From assembly GCF_036226665.1 (NCBI RefSeq), contig NZ_CP109007.1:5682501-5746500 (forward strand): a DNA stretch of 64,000 bases. Direction: 5' to 3'. Below, piece by piece: positions 33,501-40,576 of this stretch. The notes under the pieces were generated by a model that was not told the DNA's origin, did no database searches, and saw nothing but the letters and a program-made list of their open reading frames with translations. Made by a program: the position numbers and the translations under genes. Position 1 is the stretch's first letter. The number at the start of each line of letters is the position of its first letter. This DNA comes from Streptomyces sp. NBC_00691 (lineage in GTDB: Bacteria; Actinomycetota; Actinomycetes; Streptomycetales; Streptomycetaceae).

Positions 33501-34312
33501 GCGGACGAGAACGCGGCGAGCGCGCGGGTCCGCTTGATCATCTCGGGGTTGCTGGTCGCCTGGGCCATGTCCTGGGACAGGCTGAGCAGCGAGCGGATGA
33601 GACGGCTGTACGCCTCGACCGTCACCGAGTGGGAGACGTCCTTCTCGTAGGCGTTGCTCCGGATCGTGTGCAGACCGCTGACCTGCGAGGCGATCTGGTT
33701 GACGTTCTGCCGGATGCTGCGCAGCGCCTCGTCGCCCTCGGTGGCCGGGATGGCCTCCGTGGCCTGGAGGAAGGCCTTGTACTCCAGGTCCGTCTTCCGG
33801 CGCGGGTTGGCGACCTGGTAGTCGCTGACCGGGCGGCCGTTGGCGAGCGGACCCGCGGAGAGGTCGCGTTCGGACTGGAGGGCCTGCGCGAGGTCGGTGG
33901 CCTCACGGGTGAGCTTGGTGAGCAGCTGCATGTGGTCGAGCTGCTCCATGTCCTGGAGCGACTCGCTGATGCGGATGCCGCCCAGGGTGGTCGCCGCGAC
34001 CACGGGGAGGGTGAGGAGCGCGACCAGGCGCGTGGAGATGCGCCAGTTGCGCAGGGCTATTCGAGGACCGACCTCGTTCTCGGCCCGGACCTTGGGGGGT
34101 GCGTCGGACGGCTCGGCGGCCGCGGCCGCGGCGCTCGTGCGCCTGCCGCCGTCACCGCCCTCGCCGGACGGCCCCTTTCCCTGGTTCGGGGTGTGCGAGG
34201 CCGAGGGACCGCGGTCGGTCCCGGCACGCGGTTCCTGCTCCGCCGGAGCATCCGCTCGGCCCTGACGGGCCTGGGGAGACCCCGAGCCATCCCTCTTGAA
34301 ACGTCCCTGCAC
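30506..34312 (-). CDS. cvnA: conservon sensor histidine-kinase-like protein CvnA (second array)
   Basis: A 1268-aa protein. The N-terminal tail of about 90 residues is disordered. Helix 1 is at about 97-118 (LVALLTLPVVAATTLGG) and helix 2 at about 410-430 (ALILLVLGVSLIGAFVV), with a sensor domain between. HAMP follows, then the HATPase domain: N-box LLAELLENATSF (about 625), G1 HDTGIGL (about 656), G2 MGLFVVGRL (about 689). The C-terminal 520 residues are a Gly/Pro/Gln-rich disordered tail containing repeats of the type GPGSTGQFARPDF. GTG start 34312 has no ribosome site and may be leaderless. Outside the catalytic core it is little like the first CvnA. Confidence 0.92.
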   Translation of the reverse strand: MQGRFKRDGSGSPQARQGRADAPAEQEPRAGTDRGPSASHTPNQGKGPSGEGGDGGRRTSAAAAAAEPSDAPPKVRAENEVGPRIALRNWRISTRLVALLTLPVVAATTLGGIRISESLQDMEQLDHMQLLTKLTREATDLAQALQSERDLSAGPLANGRPVSDYQVANPRRKTDLEYKAFLQATEAIPATEGDEALRSIRQNVNQIASQVSGLHTIRSNAYEKDVSHSVTVEAYSRLIRSLLSLSQDMAQATSNPEMIKRTRALAAFSSAKEYASIQQAIIAAALPPSDRTAGDIQQGDRLYGEAALNSEGRELQSFQAIYESTGGDANERTASLNSGNPSITAAEKYAERVLNMDNAMKTGVRRGHLNFTDEYGTKIATMNRIERGLLGDMETLARELRQESQRDAIVNGALILLVLGVSLIGAFVVARSMIRSLRRLQDTATKVAQERLPELVKQLSESDPQDVDTSVESVGVHSRDEIGQVAAAFDDVHREAVRLAAEQALLRGNVNAMFTNLSRRSQGLIQRQLSLISELESREADPDQLSSLFKLDHLATRMRRNGENLLVLAGEEPGRRWTRPVPLVDVLRAAASEVEQYERIELASVPATEVAGRVVNDLVHLLAELLENATSFSSPQTKVRVTGHALPDGRVLVEIHDTGIGLSPEDLAAINERLASPPTVDVSVSRRMGLFVVGRLSLRHGIRIQLRPSDSGGTTALVMLPVDVAQGGKKPMPKPGAGGQGAMPPGASAPGGRLPAGPGAAGGPGGRPGQGGAPSSSGGLLGGGAPRGQVGTGGPRAALPARDGAPLAGGPQSRTPQPQNASLDRTGQLPQGPQAPQSGDPLRPGPGGGLIGGAASAIPSRTDVWGSQGSPQAGPGAPQHAPQGQGQGAQQTGGYEFPRAELPGGNPQQQRPQGASWGNEQGRQPVPRPQQEMSPLDSPRGHEDPETTGSFAAPAPQGPGSTGQFARPDFNSPQQVPQQQAPQVYQGGVQDPASTAQFPRPDFGAPQGPGSTGQFARPDFDGPQQAPQGQGYQGGQQQQFGRQPFVPQAQQQAQQPPAPRQRTGGGNGDFGAPRPEPVQPQQRQPQGQQPQGQQPQLQQPRRPEALPPAGAGDGRTPLYDTLETNWFHQEQAQQQAQQAQQQAQPPVAPQQPAPGQRPAGDPADGRQNGGAAWRTSPNDELVRQAERVRKPAAGGVTTSGLPRRVPKANLVPGTAQEQAHSAGPQVSRAPDDVRGRLTNLRRGIQQGRQAGNSTTGNHHLGPNHQQER

Positions 34313-34808
34313 TAGCGTCGCAACCTCTGGACCAGGCGTCCTTCCGGATGAACGGAGAGGACGGTGTCGGTGTCAATCGGGGTGCGTGGAGGGCACCCCA
34401 GGTGGTCGTCGGTGACCGGCGCAGCTCCCCCTTCCCCGCCACTAGGCCGGCGCTGCGTTGCGCCCCCTGCGCGCCGGCTTGAAACCCGCGGCGGTGCGTG
34501 GAATTCCAGCACAGTGCCGGACCTCCAACAAGAGCTGCGTGTCGCGCCGCGGGAGCCATGACAACCCGTGCGCAGAGCGTCACCCCATGTAGAAGATGAT
34601 CGCGGAGGATTCGGACTTTTCCTCTCCAATGACTGCGCGTACCCGTGTGTCCCAGTCGCCATGATCAGGAGCGGAATAGAGCATTCAGTGACGGAATGTC
34701 CCTTTCCGTGGCGACAGGCGACGGTCCGTAATGCCCGGTATATGTCACCCGTGGTGAGCAAACTCACACGATGATCGATGTCTTAGCCATGCATTCGAAG
34801 GGAATCGC
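34313..34808. other. 496-bp intergenic region between second conservon and the 92-aa ORF
   Basis: No supported gene. A 151-codon minus-strand frame (34312-34767) has no ribosome site and atypical composition. The region is AT-richer than its neighbours, and GTGAG-CAAA-CTCAC (34754-34767) is an inverted repeat. It must hold the promoter of cvnA and of the divergent small ORF. No clear -35/-10 pair could be assigned. Confidence 0.4.
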
Positions 34809-35087
34809 ATGTTTAGCCTGACGCTTTACACCCCCTCGCGCCCGAACGCGGCGCCCGTTCCGGAACAAGGTCAGATCACCGCGATGAAGACGACGACGCC
34901 CGGCACCACGGCCAACCCCCGCCGTTCCACCCTCGTCCACCTCTCGGACGCCGCAGACCTCGGCCGGGTCGCCCTGCCCGAGTACACGGCCGTGCTGCCG
35001 GCGAAGACGGCCAACCCGCGCCGCACCGTCCTCATGCAGCCCCCGGCCCCGTACCAGCCCCAGCCGTACGCCTCCGCGTCCCGCTGA
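34809..35087 (+). CDS. small protein with internal TANPRR repeat (92 aa)
   Basis: ATG 34809 has AAGGG at 6 nt; an internal ATG at 34884 would give 67 aa. The sequence contains two related blocks, TTANPRRSTLVHL and KTANPRRTVLM, separated by SDAADLGRVALPEYTAVLPA, and ends in a Pro/Tyr/Gln-rich tail. There is no membrane helix or signal peptide. Codon use fits the genome. It is divergent from the second conservon and could be a partner or target of it; that is speculation from position. Family not recognised. Confidence 0.6.
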   Translation: MFSLTLYTPSRPNAAPVPEQGQITAMKTTTPGTTANPRRSTLVHLSDAADLGRVALPEYTAVLPAKTANPRRTVLMQPPAPYQPQPYASASR

Positions 35088-35215
35088 CGCCACCCCCGGA
35101 GCCACCCGCGTCATCCTTGTCACGGCCCCGGTGACATCGCCGGTCGGCCGCCCCGCGCCGCGTTAGCCTGGAGCGTCAGACTCCAGCCAGCACCAAGTGA
35201 GGGGCGACAGCACTC

Positions 35216-36010
35216 GTGCGCATCGCCAGATTCTCCATCGACGGCAATGTGGCCTTCGGCGCCGTCGAGGGCGAGGGAACCGTCGAATCCGGCGGCCTCG
35301 TCCTCGACATCATCAAGGGCATCCCGTACACCGACTTCGAGCTCAGCGGCACCAAGGTCCCGCTGAGCAAGGTACGGCTCCTGCCGCCCGTGCTCCCCAA
35401 CAAGGTCGTGGCCATCGGCCGCAACTACGCGGAGCACGCCGCCGAACTCGGCAACGAGGTCCCCGACGTCCCCGTCGCCTTCTTCAAGCCCACCACCTCG
35501 GTGATCGGCCCCGGCGACGCCATCGAGTACCCCTCCTTCTCCGACGAGCTGCACCACGAGGCCGAACTGGCCGTGGTGATCGGCCGGATGTGCCGCGAGG
35601 TGCCCCGCGAGCGCGTGAAGGACGTCATCTTCGGCTACACCTGCGCCAATGACGTCACCGCCCGCGACGCCCAGCGGCGCGAGAAGCAGTGGGCCCGCGC
35701 CAAGGGCTTCGACACCTCCTGCCCGCTGGGACCCTGGGTCGAGACGGACCTGAGCATCGCCGACGCCGGCGACCTGACCGTCCAGGCCACGGTCAACGGC
35801 GAGCAGCGGCAGCTGGGTCGGACGGGCGACATGATCCGCTCCATCGAGGACCTGGTCGTCCACATCACCGAGGCCATGACGCTGCTCCCCGGAGACGTCA
35901 TCCTCACCGGCACCCCCGCCGGGGTCGGCCCCCTCAACGTCGGCGACGAGGTCGCCGTCACCATCGAAGGCATCGGCACTCTCACCAATAGGGTGATCAA
36001 GCGTGGCTAA
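35216..36010 (+). CDS. fumarylacetoacetate hydrolase (FAH) family protein
   Basis: A 264-aa FAH-fold hydrolase or decarboxylase of the 2-hydroxyhepta-2,4-diene-1,7-dioate isomerase type. Seen: KVVAIGRNYAEHAAELG; FFKPTTSVIGPGDAI; the metal-binding Glu residues in LHHEAELAVVIGR; YTCANDVTARDAQR; the substrate Lys in WARAKGFDTSCPLGPW; and ILTGTPAGVGPLNVGD. GTG start with GAGGGG upstream. It overlaps gltX by 8 nt, so the two are co-translated, a neighbourhood common in Streptomyces. The exact substrate is unknown. Confidence 0.92.
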   Translation: MRIARFSIDGNVAFGAVEGEGTVESGGLVLDIIKGIPYTDFELSGTKVPLSKVRLLPPVLPNKVVAIGRNYAEHAAELGNEVPDVPVAFFKPTTSVIGPGDAIEYPSFSDELHHEAELAVVIGRMCREVPRERVKDVIFGYTCANDVTARDAQRREKQWARAKGFDTSCPLGPWVETDLSIADAGDLTVQATVNGEQRQLGRTGDMIRSIEDLVVHITEAMTLLPGDVILTGTPAGVGPLNVGDEVAVTIEGIGTLTNRVIKRG

Positions 36011-37478
36011 CGCGAATATCCGCGTCCGTTTCTGTCCCTCGCCGACCGGCAACCCCCACGTGGGCCTGGTCCGCACCGCTCTCTTCAACTGGGCCTTCGC
36101 CCGGCACAACGAGGGCACCATGGTCTTCCGCATCGAGGACACCGACGCGGCGCGCGACTCCGAGGAGTCGTACGGCCAGCTGCTCGACTCCCTGAAGTGG
36201 CTCGGCCTCGACTGGGACGAGGGCCCGGAGATCGGCGGCCCGCACGCGCCCTACCGCCAGTCGCAGCGGATGGACATCTACAAGGACGTCGCCGACAAGC
36301 TGCTCGCGGGCGGCTACGCGTACCCCTGCTACTGCACCACCGAGGAGCTCGACGAGCGCCGCGCCGCCGCCCGCGCCGCAGGCCGCCCCTCCGGCTACGA
36401 CGGCCACTGCCGTGACCTCACCGACGAGCAGAAGGCCGCGTACGAGGCCGAGGGCCGCGCGTCGATCGTCCGGTTCCGGATGCCCGACGAGCCCATCACC
36501 TTCACCGACCTGGTCCGCGGCGAGCTCACCTTCACCCCGGAGAACGTGCCGGACTACGGCATCCTCCGGGCCAACGGCGCCCCGCTCTACACCCTGGTCA
36601 ACCCGGTCGACGACGCCCTGATGGAGATCACCCACGTCCTGCGCGGCGAGGACCTGCTCTCCTCCACCCCCCGCCAGGTCGCGCTCTACAAGGCGCTCAT
36701 CGAGCTGGGCGTCGCCAAGGAGATCCCCTCCTTCGGCCACCTGCCGTACGTGATGGGCGAGGGCAACAAGAAGCTCTCCAAGCGCGACCCCGAGGCCTCC
36801 CTCAACCTCTACCGGGAGCGCGGCTTCCTCCCCGAGGGGCTGCTGAACTACCTCTCGCTCCTCGGCTGGTCCTTCTCGGCCGACCAGGACATCTTCACCA
36901 TCCCCGAGATGGTGGCGAAGTTCGACATCGCCGAGGTCAACGCCAACCCGGCGCGCTTCGACCTCAAGAAGGCCGAGTCGATCAACGCCGACCACATCCG
37001 CATGCTCGACGTGAAGGCGTTCGCCGAGGCCTGCGAGCCCTGGCTGCGGGCCCCCTTCGCGAACTGGGCGCCCGAGGACTTCGACCGGACCGCCTGGGAG
37101 GCCATCGCGCCGCACGCCCAGACCCGTGTCACCGTCCTCTCGGACATCACGGCCAACGTGGACTTCCTCTTCCTGTCGGAGCCGGTCTTCGACCAGCCCT
37201 CGTGGGACAAGGCGATGAAGGGCGAGCCCGCGGCCCTCCTCACCACCGCCCGCGAGAAGCTCGAAGGCGCCGACTGGAGCGACCCCGAGTCCCTCAAGAA
37301 CGCCGTGCTGGCCGCCGGCGAGGCTCACGGCCTCAAGCTCGGCAAGGCGCAGGCCCCGGTCCGCGTGGCCGTCACCGGCCGCACGGTCGGCCTGCCGCTC
37401 TTCGAGTCCCTGGAGATCCTGGGCAAGGAGAAGACTCTCGCCCGCGTCGACGCGGCTCTGGCGAAGCTGGCTGTCTGA
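36003..37478 (+). CDS. gltX: glutamyl-tRNA synthetase
   Basis: A 491-aa class Ib synthetase that charges tRNA-Glu. It has the HIGH-type motif in SPTGNPHVGLVRTALFNW, RIEDTDAARDSEES, DDALMEITHVLRGEDLLSSTPRQ and the KMSKS-type KKLSKRD, then an anticodon-binding C-terminal domain. GTG start inside the end of the FAH gene. Three tRNA-Glu genes lie about 1.7 kb downstream. Many actinobacteria charge tRNA-Gln indirectly through this enzyme and GatCAB. Confidence 0.97.
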   Translation: MANANIRVRFCPSPTGNPHVGLVRTALFNWAFARHNEGTMVFRIEDTDAARDSEESYGQLLDSLKWLGLDWDEGPEIGGPHAPYRQSQRMDIYKDVADKLLAGGYAYPCYCTTEELDERRAAARAAGRPSGYDGHCRDLTDEQKAAYEAEGRASIVRFRMPDEPITFTDLVRGELTFTPENVPDYGILRANGAPLYTLVNPVDDALMEITHVLRGEDLLSSTPRQVALYKALIELGVAKEIPSFGHLPYVMGEGNKKLSKRDPEASLNLYRERGFLPEGLLNYLSLLGWSFSADQDIFTIPEMVAKFDIAEVNANPARFDLKKAESINADHIRMLDVKAFAEACEPWLRAPFANWAPEDFDRTAWEAIAPHAQTRVTVLSDITANVDFLFLSEPVFDQPSWDKAMKGEPAALLTTAREKLEGADWSDPESLKNAVLAAGEAHGLKLGKAQAPVRVAVTGRTVGLPLFESLEILGKEKTLARVDAALAKLAV

Positions 37479-37495
37479 CGGCTTCCGGTAGGCGA

Positions 37496-37530
37496 CGAGG
37501 GGCGGTGGCCGACGAGGCCGCCGCCCCTCG
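37496..37530 (+). terminator. hairpin after gltX
   Basis: CGAGGGGCGG (37496-37505) pairs with CCGCCCCTCG (37521-37530), and the inner TGGCC/GGCCG nearly extends the stem. It lies 17 bp after the stop. Confidence 0.65.
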
Positions 37531-37559
37531 CTGTCGTACCCGCCGCCTAGGCTCGGCCC

Positions 37560-38240
37560 ATGAACGCGACCCCACCGGACTGCGCCCGCTGGTTCACGCC
37601 GGGAGCCACCCTCCCGCCCGGGGGCGGCAGGGACGCCGCCCTCACCGTGACGGACCTCGGAGAGCTCGGCCTGCCCACCGGGCGGCTGGTGGCCTGCGAC
37701 CCGATCGTCCACCTCGGGGACGACGACGAGCGGCCCGCGCCCTTCACCGTCACGGTCCCGCCCGGGAGGTACCCGGTCCAGACCGTCGTGGCCGATGTCG
37801 AGCACCCCTTCCGGAACCGCGTGATCGCCGCCGCCCGGCTGCTGGTCCGGGACGCCCCCGCCGCCCACTGGGAGCCCGCCCTGGTCCCCGGCCAGGACCC
37901 GGCGGACCTCGCCGACGGAGACTTCTTCGGCTACGGCGTGGACGCCGGCGTCGGCTGCTTCCTCGACGCCTCCGCCCACCACGCCTTCCCCGGCACCGAG
38001 GACGAGGAGGGCGTCGTCTGGGAGGCGATGGACGGCGGGCCGCCCGGGCCGACGGCCTTCCTCGCCGAGGGGGTGGAGGGCCACACCGTCGCCGTCTTCG
38101 GCTCGGGCTGGGGCGACGGCTGCTATCCGACCTGGATCGGCCGCGCCGCCGACGGCGGGGTCGTCTGTTTCGTCACCGACTTCCGCGTCCTCCGCTTCGC
38201 CCCCGCCCGACCCCTCCCGAGCGGTACGGTCGGTCCATGA
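37560..38240 (+). CDS. DUF4241 domain protein
   Basis: A 226-aa protein with the DUF4241 layout: an N-terminal VACDPIVHL segment, PPGRYPVQTVVAD, a middle GVDAGVGCFLDA, and the C-terminal GSGWGDGCYPTWIGRAADG...FVTDF. The Gly/Asp/Tyr-rich motifs suggest a binding or hydrolytic role, but no biochemical function is established to my knowledge. Its stop overlaps the start of the HAD gene (ATGA). Confidence 0.8.
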   Translation: MNATPPDCARWFTPGATLPPGGGRDAALTVTDLGELGLPTGRLVACDPIVHLGDDDERPAPFTVTVPPGRYPVQTVVADVEHPFRNRVIAAARLLVRDAPAAHWEPALVPGQDPADLADGDFFGYGVDAGVGCFLDASAHHAFPGTEDEEGVVWEAMDGGPPGPTAFLAEGVEGHTVAVFGSGWGDGCYPTWIGRAADGGVVCFVTDFRVLRFAPARPLPSGTVGP

Positions 38241-38959
38241 CCATCCGCGCCGTGCTGTGGGACGTCGACGACACGATCTTCGACTACGCCCGCGCCGACC
38301 ACGCCGGCATGAGCGCGCACCTGACGGCCGAGGGCCTGGTCGACGGATACGCGTCCGTCGACCAGGCCCTCGGCCGTTGGCGGGAGCTCACGGCGATCCA
38401 CTGGCGCATCTTCGAGGCCGGCGGGGTCGACTTCCAGGAGCAGCGGCGCGAGCGCGTCCGGGACTTCCTGGGGGAGCCGGGCCTGACCGCCGCGGAGGCG
38501 GACGGCTGGTTCGAGCGGTACGTCTCCCACTACGAGGCGGCCTGGGAACTCTTCCCCGACGCGCTCCCCGTCCTGGACCTGCTGGCCGATGACTATCGTC
38601 ACGGGATTCTGTCCAACTCCAGCCTGCACAACCAGGACCGGAAGCTGCGGGTCCTGGGCGTACGGGACCGCTTCGAGGCCGTCCTGTGCGCGGCGGAGCT
38701 CGGGGTGGCCAAGCCGGCCCCGGAGGCCTTCCACGCCGCCTGCACCGCTCTTGACCTGCGCCCGGACGAGGTGGCGTACGTGGGGGACCAGCCGGACATC
38801 GACGCCAGAGGCGCGGTGGAGGCGGGGCTGCGGGGTATCTGGCTGGACCGCGCGGACATCGGCGGCAGGCCCGAGTTGAACCGGATCACGGACCTCCGCC
38901 AGCTCCCGGCCCTGCTCGGCGCGCATACCCGTTTTGGAGCACCGTCCACCTTCGGGTAA
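38237..38959 (+). CDS. HAD-superfamily hydrolase (phosphatase-like)
   Basis: A 240-aa HAD subfamily IA enzyme. Motif I is LWDVDDTIFDYA (nucleophile Asp, then DD instead of DxD at the acid position: D-V-D-D-T). The cap is helical. Motif II is GILSNSSLHN, the motif III Lys is in ELGVAKPAPEAFHAA, and motif IV is VAYVGDQPDIDARGA. A phosphatase for a small phosphorylated metabolite is expected. Translationally coupled to the DUF4241 gene by an ATGA overlap. Confidence 0.9.
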   Translation: MTIRAVLWDVDDTIFDYARADHAGMSAHLTAEGLVDGYASVDQALGRWRELTAIHWRIFEAGGVDFQEQRRERVRDFLGEPGLTAAEADGWFERYVSHYEAAWELFPDALPVLDLLADDYRHGILSNSSLHNQDRKLRVLGVRDRFEAVLCAAELGVAKPAPEAFHAACTALDLRPDEVAYVGDQPDIDARGAVEAGLRGIWLDRADIGGRPELNRITDLRQLPALLGAHTRFGAPSTFG

Positions 38960-39052
38960 TGTTCTTCCTGCGCCGAGGGGAACAAGCCGAAAGGCAAGAA
39001 CCCGGAAAGCGCAAGCCGAGCAAGATCCTCCCTGGTGGGGACGTTGCCCCGG

Positions 39053-39124
39053 TGGCCTATGGTGTAATTGGCAGCACGACGGTTTCTGGTTCCGTTAGTC
39101 TTGGTTCGAGTCCAGGTAGGCCAG
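39053..39124 (+). tRNA. tRNA-Gln (CUG) copy 1
   Basis: 72 nt. Acceptor TGGCCTA/TAGGCCA, T arm CTTGG-TTCGAGT-CCAGG, anticodon loop TTCTGGT (CUG). The last anticodon-stem pair is T-T, unlike copy 2. Discriminator G; CCA not encoded. Confidence 0.93.
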
Positions 39125-39165
39125 CTCGCAGAGCTTTATCTGCAATCGTGGATGGCATCCACAAA

Positions 39166-39238
39166 GCCCCCGTTGTGTAGCGGCCTAGCACGCCGCCCTC
39201 TCAAGGCGGTAGCGCCGGTTCGAATCCGGTCGGGGGTA
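39166..39238 (+). tRNA. tRNA-Glu (CUC) copy 1
   Basis: 73 nt. Acceptor GCCCCCG/CGGGGGT with the usual G1-U72, anticodon stem CCGCC/GGCGG and loop CTCTCAA (CUC), T arm GCCGG-TTCGAAT-CCGGT. CCA not encoded. Confidence 0.95.
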
Positions 39239-39322
39239 CTGATCCATCCTGTAGATCACTTGGGTAGCTCCCGGTGAATCTACGGTGACATCACCCGGTC
39301 TCGACCGGGTGGGATCGCTAGG

Positions 39323-39395
39323 GCCCCCGTTGTGTAGCGGCCTAGCACGCCGCCCTCTCAAGGCGGTAGCGCCGGTTCGAATCCGGTCGGGGGTA
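39323..39395 (+). tRNA. tRNA-Glu (CUC) copy 2
   Basis: Identical in sequence to the copy at 39166-39238 over all 73 nt. Confidence 0.95.
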
Positions 39396-39409
39396 CGGTG
39401 TAACCACCA

Positions 39410-39481
39410 TGGCCTATGGTGTAATTGGCAACACTACGGTTTCTGGTACCGTCATTCTTGGTTCGAGTCCAGGTAGGCCAG
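39410..39481 (+). tRNA. tRNA-Gln (CUG) copy 2
   Basis: 72 nt, anticodon loop TTCTGGT. It differs from copy 1 by a few bases in the D loop, anticodon stem and variable region. Here the anticodon stem ACGGT/ACCGT is fully paired. Confidence 0.94.
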
Positions 39482-39521
39482 CTCGCAGAGCTTTATCTGC
39501 ACCGCGGATCTGATCCGCAAG

Positions 39522-39594
39522 GCCCCCGTTGTGTAGCGGCCTAGCACGCCGCCCTCTCAAGGCGGTAGCGCCGGTTCGAATCCGGTCGGGGGTA
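39522..39594 (+). tRNA. tRNA-Glu (CUC) copy 3
   Basis: Identical to the other two tRNA-Glu genes. The spacer before it resembles the one before copy 1, showing that a Gln-Glu unit was duplicated. Confidence 0.95.
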
Positions 39595-39600
39595 CAGAAC

Positions 39601-39634
39601 GAAGAAGCCCTTCCCTTCGGGGGAGGGCTTCTTC
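39601..39634 (+). terminator. terminator of the tRNA cluster
   Basis: GAAGAAGCCCTTCCC (39601-39615) pairs with GGGAGGGCTTCTTC (39621-39634) with one bulged base; loop TTCGG. Confidence 0.8.
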
Positions 39635-39719
39635 GCTGTTCGGCGTCCCGGACGCAACTCCGGCCCACCGCTGCGGCGTTGAAGCGGTGGGCCGGTACGA
39701 ACAGAGGGCAGGGAGAACG

Positions 39720-40436
39720 TCAGCCGGTGCGGCGGAGAGCCTCGGAGAGACGGGCCGCGGCGTCGATGACGGCCTGGGCGTGCATACGGCCCGGGTGGCG
39801 CGTCAGACGCTCGATCGGACCGGAGACCGAGACGGCGGCCACCACGCGGTTCGACGGGCCGCGTACGGGCGCGGAGACGGACGCGACGCCCGGCTCCCGC
39901 TCACCGATCGACTGGGCCCAGCCGCGGCGCCGTACGCCCGAGAGGGCCGTCGCCGTGAAGCGGGCGCCCTGGAGACCGCGGTGGAGTCGCTCGGGCTCCT
40001 CCCAGGCCATCAGGATCTGCGCCGAGGAGCCGGCCTTCATCGTCAGCGTCGAGCCGACCGGGACGGTGTCCCGGAGGCCCGAGAGACGCTCGGCCGCCGC
40101 CACGCAGATGCGCATGTCGCCCTGCCGGCGGTAGAGCTGGGCGCTCTCGCCGGTGACGTCGCGCAGATGCGTCAGCACCGGGCCCGCGGTCGCGAGCAGG
40201 CGGTCCTCGCCGGCCGCGGCGGCGAGCTCCGCGAGGCGCGGTCCGAGGATGAACCGGCCCTGCATGTCACGCGCCACCATCCGGTGGTGTTCCAGTGCCA
40301 CGGCCAGTCGGTGTGCCGTGGGTCGTGCGAGTCCCGTCGCCGCGACCAGTCCTGCGAGGGTGGCCGGACCGGACTCCAGGGCGCTCAGGACAAGGGCTGC
40401 CTTGTCGAGAACGCCTACGCCGCTAGAGTTGTCCAT
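39720..40436 (-). CDS. ndgR: IclR-family regulator of leucine/amino acid metabolism
   Basis: A 238-aa IclR-type regulator. The HTH is at about residues 10-65: VLDKAALVLSALESG, TLAGLVAATGLARPTAHRLA. The IclR effector domain follows, with GPVLTHLRDVTGESAQLYRR and APVRGPSNRVVAAVSVSGP. ATG 40436 (MDNSSGVGV) gives the length of S. coelicolor NdgR. It is divergent from leuCD, the arrangement known for NdgR/AreB, whose homologues bind the intergenic region and control leucine synthesis and antibiotic production. No ribosome site is seen before the ATG, so the mRNA may be leaderless. Confidence 0.93.
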   Translation of the reverse strand: MDNSSGVGVLDKAALVLSALESGPATLAGLVAATGLARPTAHRLAVALEHHRMVARDMQGRFILGPRLAELAAAAGEDRLLATAGPVLTHLRDVTGESAQLYRRQGDMRICVAAAERLSGLRDTVPVGSTLTMKAGSSAQILMAWEEPERLHRGLQGARFTATALSGVRRRGWAQSIGEREPGVASVSAPVRGPSNRVVAAVSVSGPIERLTRHPGRMHAQAVIDAAARLSEALRRTG

Positions 40437-40468
40437 GCAACGATATTCGCGTCTCACTCTGTGAAACG

Positions 40469-40493
40469 CAAGTTCAATTTCCTGCGGAACTTG
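40469..40493. promoter_or_regulatory. inverted repeat in the ndgR-leuC intergenic region
   Basis: CAAGTTC (40469-40475) and GAACTTG (40487-40493) form perfect 7-bp arms with an 11-bp spacer. TCACTCTG-type segments flank it on both sides (40454-40461 and 40494-40501). This is the region where NdgR/AreB-type regulators are known to bind; the exact site is inferred. Confidence 0.5.
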
Positions 40494-40576
40494 TCACTCT
40501 GGTGAGGCGGCCGCACAACGGCCCGCGAAACGGGTCTCTAGTTGTGCCGGCGTAGACGTCGGCCGGAGGGAAAGCG

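Noticed and set aside
30929..34315. 1128-aa plus-strand open frame across the second conservon
   Set aside because: Antisense shadow of cvnA; composition follows the complementary strand, no start signal.
34312..34767. 151-aa minus-strand open frame upstream of the second cvnA
   Set aside because: No ribosome site, atypical amino acid mix, and it occupies the only space for the cvnA promoter.
39166..39594. CRISPR-like spaced repeats
   Set aside because: The repeats are 73-nt tRNA-Glu genes with full cloverleaf folds, not CRISPR units.
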